This document shows, in pieces, positions 48,801-60,112 of a DNA stretch of 64,000 bases. Position numbers and translations under genes: made by a program. Position 1 is the stretch's first letter; every line of letters begins with the position of its first letter. Under the pieces are notes generated by a model that saw only the letters and a program-made list of their open reading frames with translations, made no database searches and was not told the DNA's origin. The stretch is from Cyanoderma ruficeps (lineage: Eukaryota > Chordata > Aves > Passeriformes > Timaliidae), in contig VZDJ01000043.1 of NCBI GenBank assembly GCA_008694505.1, forward strand, positions 28,015 through 92,014, given 5' to 3'.

Positions 48801-51800
48801 TGGGCAGTCCAAAATATCACTGGGTGGATTCATAAAATATTGTGAACTATGTAAATATTTCTGTTATTAATTTTTTTTTCTATCCTTCCTTCCCATACCT
48901 TCTTTCTTACTCTTCAAAACCATAATTTCCCAGTAATAACATTTATGAAACTGGATGATACTGAGGGAAGGGTTTGTGAGTGGAGGGTTGATGTGGAAGG
49001 AAGGTTCATCAGGAAGATCAAAATGTTTCCTTTGATAATTCCATGATAAAACTCTTCAGGTTTACAGGAATATTTTGTTACAAGAAATAAAGTGGTTTTT
49101 TTAACTTCTAAGAAAGTGAGGCTAGATTTGCCAAACGTAAGTTTTTATTTCCTGGAATTTAACAAAATGTTTATTAAGTAAAGAATGTTTTTTGGCAAGT
49201 ACTAATTTCAAGGAAGGATTTTTTTTTTTTTTTTAATTTGGATCAAGCTGATCTTTGGTTTTCTGATCTTTTTTTACATTGAACACTGAACTAGAAAGGA
49301 AGCTCTTCATGGAGCACTATTTTTTAATGGTCTTTGAACAGAGGAAAATTAATTTCATTATTTAAAAAACAATCCAAACTTTAAGAAAGGAGTTTTGTCC
49401 TTAATATCATTTTTTCAAATAAGAGATAATTTTTATAACACTTTAGTCTAGGCATGACTTATCTTAACAGGCAAGCAAATTGGCTCTTGGATGTTTTGTA
49501 TTAGAGCGCCTCATGGGACTTAAGCCTGGGTTGCTCCATCCTTTCATTTTTCTCTTCTTGACTGAACTGTATGTCCCATCAAGCTCCACAGATCCTGTCA
49601 TGTTCAGGCCACCTTTTCACATTTTTACAGGCATCTCTTCCTCTACAAAGGTTTTTGATCTCATTTTTGTGAAATTCTTGCTTTGGCATGGAAGCAGAAA
49701 TACCACGTGACCAGTTGACCTCAGGAAGGACAGGGGAAGGAGGATGGAAAAGTGCTGGAATGAATACTTTGCAGATCAGGCACTAAACACACCCCATCTT
49801 CGAAAAAATTCAAAATTATCAATGTATTTGTTAAAATGGAGGCTGACTTAAGTGTCCTTACAGGAGAAAACAAAAGGCTAAATTACCATATAAATGATGC
49901 GTTTCAAGGATGCATTTACCTTCCACACCGTGTTCAGAGAAGACATTAGGTTAGTTCAGATGCTGCGTTTGATATTTCACTTCCAATTGCCACCAAGCCT
50001 CAAAAGTTAAAGAAACTCTCTCCCTGTATTTTTCTTGAGCTCTGACATGTGTGGGTTTTGCAGGAATGATTTTAGGACATTCTATTTGCCAGCTCTCAAG
50101 GAGAACTTGTACCTCCAAATGAAAGTCAAACATAGGTGAGGACATTTTTCTTCTCTCAAACAAGCAACATTTGATGAGTTGTGATGTTTTTAACATCTGT
50201 TTCTCCAGCAGAATGTTGATGGCAACAAGAGAAAAATTATGATCCATGATCTACTGAGTATTCTAGAGTTTTTGCAGTCTCAAAATTACCATCTATTTAC
50301 TTATTTATGCCTAATTGCAGAAGAATTTTATAATAAAGTTGTTGAGGTTTTTTACCTGAAAAATCTGGCTTTCAAAGCTCAATTAGTCATTAATCATATT
50401 CTTTCATCTTTAAATTTACAGATGGCTTTTTATGTTCAGAATTGTTCTGAAGCAGGTTTTTGTTTTCTTTTAGTTTGGTTTGGGGGGATTTTCTTTCCAT
50501 TTTACCCTATTTTTCTGGATTATACAAAATCCTGGTGCCTGTATGGATCTGTTGTCTTGAGCTCATTGTTACAGGGAAGACAAATTTCTAAACAGGTGGA
50601 AAGGTCCTCTTGGTATTCAATTTTTGGAGGGTTTTCATGGGCTTTGGGAATGAACTGAAGCCTGGAGGCTCTAACTGTGCTTCACACTGTGATTAGAATT
50701 AGGTGGGAGAGGATCATGTCTTCACCATGAAGAATGGAGATGAAAGCAAGTATGTTTTCATTTTTTTCCTTCCAACATACTTTTTTGCTAACCAAATCAC
50801 TCCCTATCTTCATTTTAAAAAATGTAAATACATTTATGAAAAACTTTTCTCTTAGGAAAAAAACAACCAAAACTGTCTCCCATCGGGAAAACTATTCAGA
50901 AGAAGAAGTTTGACTAGTTCTATTTATAGTGTGGTTAAATTCTTTGAGATAAATTTCAGATCAACCCAGTCACCAGGAGAGAGGTTCTCAGCTCATTCCT
51001 GAGCCCCATTTTGACATTCCTCAAAAAAATTATAAAATTCATAGTTTTATTAGTAAATAAGGTACTAAATGAGTTCCTAAAAGGCCAAAACAAATGTATG
51101 TACAAATTCTAGTAATGGTTTACTCCTAAAAATATGTTATAATTCTTATTGTTTCTTGTAGTAAACCTTGATACAGGTAAACAAAAAGTATCTTATGTAT
51201 TTTAATTTTATTCCAAACTGATATTGGAATTTCAGGTAATTTTATATATTTAAGTGTATTTATACTAACATACTTGTACATGCATATGTATGTTTTAAAA
51301 AAAATTAATCTGGTTGAAAATGGTGGCAAGATATCCTCCTAAATGTGAGAACCCAGAACAGTAAACCAGGTGTTTCTGTGTATTTCTATCCACAGCCATG
51401 TATGAGAGAGATTGATTGGAGTGAGGAAACATATTATACTTTCAGTTTTACAGGGCTTATATAAAATATGAGTGAAAAGGGATTTTTATTTATGAAAGCT
51501 ATTTTGCCTGCATCTTATCAAAGCAAATGGAATGGTAACATGCAAAGAAACATGTGTAAATGCTTCCACAACATTAATTTCAATTGTCATGCAATGAAAT
51601 AACTCTTCCACAACAGCATTTGCTGTCCATGCCAACATGTTGCAATTAAAGAGAAAAGATTTATAATCCCTCAGGTATTCTGTTTTAGCTAAGTGCTAAA
51701 CAGAGCTCATTTTATGGCCCAATACTCTGAGTTAAACTTGGATAGGCACCTTTGCTTTGCTTTCCTCTTTAGCATGATGGGCTTGATAGGCAATTTGTTG

Positions 51801-52078
51801 GGTTCAGACATCTTCAGACCCAGCACCTGGCTCAGAGCCACCCCTCCAGCGAAAATCAGAATAGCTACAGGACTGCTTTATCTGGTGCCATCTGGAAGGA
51901 CTCCTGCAGGACAGCTTGGGCTTCTCAACATAACGATCATCCATCCACAGCTCCACTTCCTTCAGGGTCTCCTCTTTGGCTGGGGCAGCTCCTCTTCCCC
52001 TCTGCTGCTCACCAGCGTGGCAGAAACTGAGAATTCAGGCTGCTGTGTGACCTCCAGTATGCCTCAAAGGGGTGTTAG
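45801..52078. other. long stretch without supported genes
   Basis: Apart from the hairpin I see only AT-rich sequence and homopolymer runs. An open frame on the minus strand at 49951-50247 (SPMFDFHLEVQVLLESWQ, then LTFEAWWQLEV) looks protein-like and ends in a stop, but has no good splice sites, so it is not called. Confidence 0.45.
47775..47803. repeat. perfect 12-base inverted repeat (hairpin)
   Basis: TATAGCTTTATA at 47775-47786 faces its exact complement TATAAAGCTATA at 47792-47803 across the five-base loop ACGTA. It is AT-rich and could extrude as a cruciform. No adjacent gene explains it as a terminator. Confidence 0.85.
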
Positions 52079-52508
52079 TGATGCCTTGTGAGGACTAGCT
52101 AAAAACAGAGCCCAGGTAAAATTAAGATAATAAAAATCAGATATATTAATGAAGGGTCTTCAGGTACATTTTGGGCAGAAAAAGGCCCCAGGGGCTACAC
52201 CCAAAATGGACAATGAGTCATGGGTTTTCACACTTTTATAAGTTTGCTCCATTTGCATATTGGGGATTGATCTTCCAATTACAGCTTCAGGTAATGAAGT
52301 AATTTACCCCAAGCTTGCACCCCTCAACTCATTTTTTTTTTACATTTCTCAAGGTGTCCTTGACTCCCAGGCCTAGAGAGGAATTGTTCTGTCTGATCAA
52401 AACGGGAAAGGAGTAGCTGACACTGTAGATGGAGTTCAGAGTTATACACTAAAGAGTTGCAAGATTACAAATATATGAAAAATATAAAAGCTAAATTCCT
52501 AAGGCATC
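52079..52508 (-). mobile_element. solo LTR with intact terminal inverted repeat, minus orientation
   Basis: The two ends form a perfect 9-base inverted repeat, TGATGCCTT and AAGGCATCA. On the minus strand there is a TATA box (TATAAAAG, 52233-52240), with U3-like sequence upstream. The flanks ttag (52075-52078) and gtag (52509-52512) differ at one base and could be a 4-base target duplication. At 430 bases it has the usual size. No internal viral genes are present, so it is a solo LTR left after recombination. The family is probably a bird ERV; class not certain. Confidence 0.8.
52233..52240 (-). promoter_or_regulatory. LTR TATA box
   Basis: TATAAAAG on the minus strand, inside the solo LTR. 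It directs away from the LTR toward lower coordinates, the same sense as the proposed gene. Activity cannot be judged. Confidence 0.55.
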
Positions 52509-53386
52509 AGTAGTGTCAGGTGTTGAGCAGGAACTGGGTTTCCACTGCAAAAATTCCCTCTCTCCTGGTGGAAGAGGCCGTGAGGCACAACCACCAGGCA
52601 CGCAGGAGAGTTGTGCTCTTATCTCAGCGTCATGGAATATCTCAGCTTTCATTTGCTCTCCAGTGCAGCCAGTTGATACTGCTGCTAATCTTTTAATGAA
52701 ACACCAAGGTTCCTAATTCTTGCTGCATCCTCAGGCAACGTGGGAGCTGAATGAAGTACAGATCAGATCTTACAGACATGTTTCCTTTTGCATGCTGTGG
52801 GCCCCTGAACAATTTTAAACTTCGTGTGGTGTTATACATTTTTTGGGTTTTCTTTTTTTTTCTGCGTGAATTTAATTTTTGTGCGTACCTTTGTACACAG
52901 AATTGAAACTCCCAGTGCTGTAGAATTTTGACTGAAGTCTTCAGAGTTGGAGATATTAGGGGGGTGCCTCACAGGAGCTACAGTCAGGCCAAAGTGTGCA
53001 GTTAAGCTGCATTTCTGAAAGCAGACACTTTGAATTAGCTTTTTTTCCTTTTATGTAAAGCTTAGGTGTAAACAGGCACCTTCCTGTCAGTTAGGTCAGT
53101 TTACAGCTTTAGGCCCATCTCACAACTTGCTCCCTACTCTAATTTTTTCAGTTCTATGGAGACAGTTAATTACTTCTAACAGAAACCCGAGCTTAATAGT
53201 AAAGAGCAAATAATTTGGTGTTTATTTGCTGAATGAATGGCTTTGGGCAGTAACTCAGCAATCAAATTTCTCTGCAGCAACAGTTTCACGTCTTAGTCCT
53301 CTTGAGTGAAGCAGTTACCCACGCATTGTTTTTCTGATCTAAACTTTAATGAGAATGCCCGATTTCAGCAATGAATCAGTTCTTAC

Positions 53387-53454
53387 CAGTGGGTCCACAA
53401 AGCTTTTTCACCATACAGCTTCATTACCATTATAACGTTGCAAATTACGGGTTG
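53387..53454 (-). CDS. candidate exon
   Basis: A 68-base segment open in only one frame: QPVICNVIMVMKLYGEKALW, then TH and two bases. The donor CTG|GTAAGA is strong; the acceptor (ACATCTTTGAG) is moderate. Its phase-0 start matches 54286-54333. It lies antisense inside a long plus-strand frame (53371-53802) that has no splice or family support. Confidence 0.35.
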
Positions 53455-54285
53455 CTCAAAGATGTTATGACTTGTTATGATTTCCCAGCAGTCTCTGTTC
53501 CACAACATAATTATGAAGGTACCAGCAAACTCCATGGCCAGGAATTTCAGGCGGCCTTCCCAGGCTGCGTGCTTGAACTGTACCTGCATACTCTTTGTTC
53601 TGCTTGGCAAAGGGCAAACAAGTACCCCAGCACCGTCCTTATCTCTTCTCTTTTCTGCAGTTTCTTTGTTTTCATGTGCACACATTCCTCCTTCTTGTTT
53701 GCTGTTTCACTGACCACGTACGCCATCCTTGCAATTTCTACTGGTTGCATCGCAGAGAAAATCATATGGTTCCCATTTTGGCAAAATATTGTTTTACTTT
53801 AGAGCATTTTTGAAAAGTCTAGATGGGAGAGGGATGGATGTGAAGTCCAAATGGCATTTTGGAAAACTTAAATAACTTGTGTTGCTGACAGCAGGGCAGG
53901 TCAATAAATGCAAAGCAAAAAGCTGCTGTTAGAAGGATTGAAGTATCAGAATAATTTGTGTAATTTTTTCATTCATTTTTACTATGCCAATAAAGAAGAT
54001 GGGTTAGTACACAACAACATTTCAGCATTTCTGGGTTTACATATCATTTTGCTTTCTTTTGACCCTACCATGAGATTGAAATGACATTTCAGTGTGGGAA
54101 GGGCATATTTATTTCAGAACAAACAGCACAGGATGAGTGTTATAACAGCAGACTGTTATGTCCACGTGAAAATAGGGTCATAGCTGTCTTTACATGCTGA
54201 TGGACTTCATTAAAAAAATAAGCTTTACTCCTTCCTTTAATGTACAGGGAAGTAGCTGGGCCAGTTATTAAAATAAATTATTTAC

Positions 54286-54333
54286 CTGTGCAACAGGTAC
54301 ACCATGCCATAAACTAATAAACGTTTCAGTTGC
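54286..54333 (-). CDS. candidate exon
   Basis: A 48-base segment between GTGTATTTTCAAG and CAG|GTAAAT. The phase-0 frame reads ATETFISLWHGVPVAQ and joins 53387-53454 in phase; another frame (QLKRLLVYGMVYLLH) is also open. Short, so tentative. Confidence 0.33.
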
Positions 54334-55287
54334 CTTGAAAATACACATCATTGTGACATCCCAAGGAGCTTTTGGAAGAGCCATGAAGACTCAGATTTAA
54401 ATGGATTTCAGTTTCAAACTGGAGGACCTTCATCTTACAGGCAGCACCTGCTCTGTTTTTAGAAAAGAATACAAAAACAGAGTCCAGAGCTGCAACATTT
54501 ATGTGGAGCCTGTTGTGATATGTAAAAATGTGTGGTTGGATTTCTAAATATTTTGACCCAGGTAGGAATCCTTAGTCTGAGGCACTGTGCAGAAGACCTG
54601 AAGGGATGTCTTCACATGAGCACTGATCCAGTAGGGTTTCCCTGCTGGATGTGTCAGTGGTTGAATGTGATAGTTGATTCATGCTAGAAGTCACAGAAAA
54701 AGTACTTTGCCACTAGCAGTGAAAGAGAAAGTACACACAGCCCCTCCTTGGGGGATCACTTCATGGCATCCTGGATCTCTTGGTTTCAGTATTGCAGTCA
54801 TTCACTGTGCATAATGTCTGAGTGGAGAAATTATTTGCCTTCAATGCTCAGAGAGGCAGAATTGTCCTTTGCAGGTGCAAAGTAACCCCAAAGAAATCTA
54901 GTAACACTATTTATGTGGTCAGGTAAACAATAGTAGCAACAGGTTCTCATTTCCTTACACCAGGATAAACCATGGAATAGGACTGGACTCTCCTCTTATC
55001 AAGAGGCTGGAATTCAATTTCATCTGTTCCTGAGTTGCTGATAGCCAGGGAATTGCACGACCACCTGTGGGGGGGTTGTTTTGGGGCTAGCTGCTGAAGA
55101 AGGGTTTCTAATCTGCTAAGGGCTGATCTTTCTTAACCTTCTTCCAAATAGTGTTAGGATTACAGCCTTTTTGAAATCCAGGCATCTTTGGCACTTAATT
55201 TACACAGAAAAAGGAATTATTTTTCTCTTACATTATCACTCTTACATTAAGGTGGCCCTCAAAATTTATTCCTTATTTGGTTGCAAG

Positions 55288-55868
55288 ATAGAAGCTGTGA
55301 ACAAGAACAACAGGAAGTTCAAGTCTAAGTGCAAAGTGCTGCATCTGGACTGGGGCAATCCCAGACGTGAGAGAGGGAGAAGAATTCATTGAGAGCAGCC
55401 CCGTGAAGAAGGACTTGGAGGTTCTTCTGGTGGATATAAGGCGGGCACAAGCCAAAGACCTGGAAGCCCTCTTCCCTGAGAACAGGCTGCAATAGTTGGG
55501 GTTCAACCTGGAGAGGAGAAGGCTTCAGGGGGACCTCATTGCAGCTTTCCAGTACCCCCAGAAGGGGCTTATAAAGAGGAGGGAGAGGGACATTTTACAA
55601 GGCAGATAGTGTCAGAATGAGACAAAATTGTTTTAAACCAAAAGAGAGAAGGTTTAGATTAGATGTTAGGAACTGACTTTCTATACTATGAGGGCAGTGC
55701 GGCACTGGAACAGATTGCTCAGAGAAGTTGAGGATGCCCCATCCCTGGTAGTGTTCCAGGCCAGTTTGAATGGGGCCCTGATCATCCTGGTCTACTGGAA
55801 GATGTCCCTGCCCTGGCAAAGGAAGACCTTTAAGGTTGTTTCCAAACCAAACCATTCTATGATACTTT
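55288..55868 (+). mobile_element. CR1 LINE 3' part with remnant of ORF2 (RT) end
   Basis: The left part translates to FKSKCKVLHLDWGNP, the well-known CR1 reverse-transcriptase C-terminal motif, followed by 'attgagagcagcccc', 'gaaggacttggaggttct', and then a jump to 'ggttcaacctggagaggaga' and the usual 3' UTR blocks ('agattagatgttaggaac', 'gcactggaacagattgctca', 'gatgccccatccctgg') and the tail 'accattctatgatac'. About 200 bases expected between 'ggtggat' and 'ttggggttcaacc' are missing. Frames are broken. Plus strand, antisense to the proposed gene. Confidence 0.95.
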
Positions 55869-56507
55869 AATTCATTCTACTCTAACACCCATAAGCAAAC
55901 TAGACAGCAGATACACATTACCAACATCTAGTTTTGGTCTAATTAAGCAGAATTAAGATTGACATTTCATATCCTCAGCCCTTTAGTGCAATTATGTTTA
56001 TTTTTAAATTTAGATGTGGGGCCTAGAAGGTCTGAAGAGTGGTCTGTTTTGACCTGCCTCCATGTAAGTATAAAACCTGCACAGCAGAAAGTGAGGTAAG
56101 ACATCTAGGAGGCTTCAGAAACACAGCTTTAAATTATGTATTCTTATCCTTCTATCTTCAGATGAAATTACTCAATGGCTTCAAAGGTACATCAGTGTAA
56201 GTGCATGGCAAACATACTTGTGGACAACATAATTACATGTGATGGTAGTTAAATCAATGAGCGTTCTCCAAAGAATGCAAAGGATTAGTGGCAGCCCTGA
56301 GTGCTTCCAGAAAGACAAGTACACATCAGGGGTGTTTTCATCATAGCACGGATTAAAGAAATCGGATTTCATTGCTTCTTGTTAATTGTTTTTCCATAAC
56401 AAACCGTGTCATATTCAGAAGAGCTGTTGCAGTCCATTTTCTGCGTTTACGTGCATGCCATGATCCTGAGAAAAGCAAAACACCTCTTAAAATTAATTAT
56501 CACTTAC

Positions 56508-56559
56508 TGATATTTCATAAAATTGAATGAAAGCAGATTAAGTGGTGGAAGGGAAGCCA
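56508..56559 (-). CDS. weak candidate exon
   Basis: A 52-base segment open in one frame, ASLPPLNLLSFNFMKY, two bases at each end, with a strong TCA|GTAAGT donor and a weak TCTTTAAG acceptor. No phase partner is fixed. Confidence 0.27.
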
Positions 56560-57236
56560 CTTAAAGATTTACTGCAACTGCTATGACTGTGGACACTAAA
56601 CTGTGAGCATCATATCCCACACTTTCTTCCTTCCTGTTGAGCCATAAAATATCCTTAGCTAGTGCAAGCCAAACACAGCTCTTCCAGCCTGTCTGAAGCT
56701 TCCACTGCCATTTCACATTGACTTCCAACATGACCTAGGAACCTCTCCAGAGATGGGTGAAAGCTGAACAAGCTGACTGCAAGTCAGTTGTGGGGAATAC
56801 TGAAATACCTAAACAGAGAATATATCTGGTTAGCTTTCCCTGCACGAAGAAAAATATTTTTGAGTCAGCCCCAGAATTTACAAGGGAGTCAGTTGGTTTG
56901 TTTTCTTACAATTTTCCCCATTAGTCCAGTGGCGAGGGTCAAAGCTCTTCTCCTCCTGGTCTCTACATCATATCATGAGTGTGCTCCACCCCAGAACACC
57001 TTCTCCGGCTTTTTTCTGGCTCCCTTGTAGCCCCAGTCAGTGTCCTGGCTTTCAGGGGATAGGTTTGCCATTGGATTTGTTTTGAGAGTGTTTTTATTTG
57101 CACTGGTGCGTGCATTTGAGCCCAGCTCATGAACGGGAACATTCTGAACATAGTGTTGTTTGCTCTTCTGCTCCCTGAGGACTCTGGAGAGTCTGACTCA
57201 AAACCAAGTGAGATAATGTTTCTTCTTTTTTTTTTT

Positions 57237-57237
57237 N
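57237..57237. other. single undetermined base in a T-run
   Basis: One N in a long T tract; run length uncertain. Confidence 0.95.
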
Positions 57238-57702
57238 TTTTATTTTGCTCAAAAATGATTGCTCTGGAAAGGAGACAGATTTAAAACAGGATTGAATGAG
57301 GCCTTCTGTTTATGGAATTGGTAGGGTATGATGATAAAATCTTCTCTTCCTGGGTCATTCCTGTGGTCTAGAGACTGGTGATGATGGGAGAGCCTCATAA
57401 CCCCTTGTCTACCTGATGTGTGGACACCATGGAATTTCTTTAGTCGGGAAAACTACTTCTGAAGAATTTAGTGTGAGCTACAAAATGGCAAAATACGCAT
57501 CAAGATGATTGATCTTGTCTTCCTTGCAACAGCTAAAGCAAGCTGGTGAATATCAGTTTGCTTCCCCTGGGTAAAATGTGGAGGAACAGCAGAAACAACA
57601 TTGCCACCTCTCAGGAGCTCCACAGGAAGGGTTTTTTTTCTGAAACTGGAAACCATGTAGTGGCAACAAGAAAAACTGAAGTCTCAAGGATTTCAGCCTC
57701 AC

Positions 57703-57760
57703 CTGGGAAAAAATGCATTGAAATGAGTTGCCAAGCCTGGTTTTTTTTCATATTCTGATG
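57703..57760 (-). CDS. candidate exon with good splice sites
   Basis: A 58-base segment between TTTCAACTCCATCTCCAG and CCCAG|GTGAGG, both strong. Two frames are open and both look protein-like: HQNMKKNQAWQLISMHFFP (phase 0-1) and SEYEKKPGLATHFNAFFP (phase 2-2). The frame cannot be decided here. Confidence 0.33.
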
Positions 57761-58680
57761 CTGGAGATGGAGTTGAAAGTTTTCACATCCCTCCACTTTT
57801 TTCACCATTAACCTAATGGCACTGGAAGGAAGAAATGAGGGAAGCTTTAAGAGTCAGCATTTCCTTTTGCTGCAGGGGCTGTCCTGAAAGGATCCCAGTC
57901 ACAGATGTGCCCCCTCGCCCACCAACCTTAGCCTAAAGAGGAAAGGGGGCAGAGATCCTGATTGGAGTGGAGGAGGAACAAACTGCAGACAGGGTTGGGG
58001 ACAGAGGACATTAGATACTGACAGCTGTGAGGAAGAGGGACACATGAGACTGGGAAGGTGAGCACCATCTAATAAGCAATAATCTGATTTTCCCAAAAAG
58101 TAAAAAGGCATGGGTAACATCTGAAAGTGACAAGAAGTCAAGTTGTGTCTCTGTGTCAAAGCCAGGGTTTTAAATTTCTTGTTGGCATGAGCAAAACCCA
58201 CTACAATATGTGTGGATGCTGGAGGGAAGCAGTGCTGGGAAACAAGAATGTGAAAAGTTAAAAAGAGACAGGGAACCATACTTGACATCTAAAAGGCTTC
58301 AGATTTGTCTCTTGGACTTTTTTTCCACTCTTCAGGGAAAGCAACTGGTGGTTGCAGACCCCTAAAGTGAGATTCACTGCAGATCCATCCCACTGAAAAA
58401 CTGTCCCTGCGTCCTAAGTAGCCCACAGAGTTTTCTCTATTACGACAGAGTCACCATCAGGCTCCAGAAATGTTTTATCAGACAACAAAGCAATCATCCT
58501 ACAGGAAACTAAAGCTTTGGAAATAGGATGGAATGGTAAATGCAAACATAAGGATCAGGAAAAGTACAAGGAAATAGTTGTCCAGAAAAATCATGGAGTG
58601 GATTGGAAAGCACACATGCATGTGGAGACGCTTTGTGGAAAGTCAAAAGTTGATAACAAAAACCCCAAGGCAATGAACGA

Positions 58681-58710
58681 NCCAACCAACCAACCAACCA
58701 ACCAACCAAA
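58681..58710 (+). repeat. (CCAA)n microsatellite preceded by one N
   Basis: Seven CCAA units follow a single N, then A/C-rich sequence (CCAAACCAATAATAAAAAC twice) to about 58815. Repeat length in the assembly is uncertain. Confidence 0.93.
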
Positions 58711-60088
58711 AATCCCAAACCAATAATAAAAACTCCAAACCAATAATAAAAACCCCAGACAAACAAAATCCAAAAGCAAACAAAACAAAAACAGAACAAC
58801 AAACAAACAAAAACCAGCCCAAAATTCACAGAAAGCTAATTGTATGATCATCTGAAGGAATGGTGAATGTGTGCTGCCTTAGATTTTTTTACCTAATCTG
58901 AATTTCTATCTTTTCTTAGTTTTCTTTTGGTTTTTTGTCACTCAGTAATTGCAGAGAATATTGCATTCATCAAGCTCTTAATTCTTTGCATTTCACTTTT
59001 TAATCAACTACAATATTCAATCTCTAGATTAGTCAAAAAACAAAGCAAGCTATGACAATTATAAAGTCTTTAGAACTGGTCTCTCAGCTGACTATACCAG
59101 GCTGTCCTCACTGGGTAGGTATCATAGCAGCTATTAGTTGAGGCTTACAAATGGAAAAGGTTACTTCTCAGGTTTTGTTTGATTTCTGATTTTTGGGATG
59201 TCTTATTCTTGCATAGGATTCCAGATCATGAAATCAGGTCAGAAAAGGCAAGGAAAAATTTTTAGAGAATGAGTGCAATCTAAGTGAATGTAAACGTTAT
59301 ATAAAGCAATGTTGCAGTCGTTTAACAAATTGCATGAATGTTCATTAAAAGCATTGTTTTCCATTTCTAATTGAGTTAGGACATTCAGTTTGATTCCAGT
59401 GATGTTTAGAGTTGTGGGGAGGTGGTGAATTAAGTCTGAATTTTCCCCTGGATGCTAACTTCACCACAAAGAATTGTGAATTTTATCTGCTGCAAATGCC
59501 ATGACACTGTTTTAAGGCTGTGTTATCTCTTTTATTTCACATTGTCATACCAGAAACTGGAATGTGGCTCAGCTCCTTCAAGCCTGCTAACCCAAAAATT
59601 AGGGTTCATTACTTAGTTTTCCGCCTTCATCTTTTATGGAGATGATGCAGAATTCACCAGATATGATTTTCCACTACTGCACATTCAGTATCATCAGTTG
59701 CACCTGTGAGAAACTGACATAAAATCCTAGAACTATGGAGTTAAAATCACTTCACAGCAGTGGAAATGACCAGTGCTGCTCTGAGGCCAGAAAATGAATA
59801 TTGGAAAAAATTTTGAGGGTTTTAAGTGTGATTTCTGCAGCACTGTAAAATTTCAGAAATTCTCAGAAGTGGTTGAGAATTTGGGTTAAACATTTGAGTG
59901 TCAAGCACAGAAAAGCAGGAGCCCTGAACTACAACTGCAAATACCTTGAACAACATTTCCTTTGTTAATTTAGGTTGAGTAGGGAATGAAAGGTAGGATG
60001 TAGAAAAACCTTTTTGACAGTGTCCTGTGATCCTGATGCCTCTGGTTTGGGTAGGTACCAATAACATTGTGCTTACATAAACAAAGAT

Positions 60089-60112
60089 AAACAAACAAAC
60101 AAACAAACAAAG
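60089..60112 (+). repeat. short (AAAC)n run
   Basis: About five to six tetranucleotide units. Confidence 0.9.

Noticed and set aside
49951..50247. 98-codon minus-strand frame ending in a stop
   Set aside because: Looks protein-like but has no convincing donor or acceptor; may be a terminal exon or chance.
53371..53802. 143-codon plus-strand frame with hydrophobic C-terminus
   Set aside because: The hydrophobic part comes from T-rich sequence; no family match, and a better minus-strand candidate overlaps.
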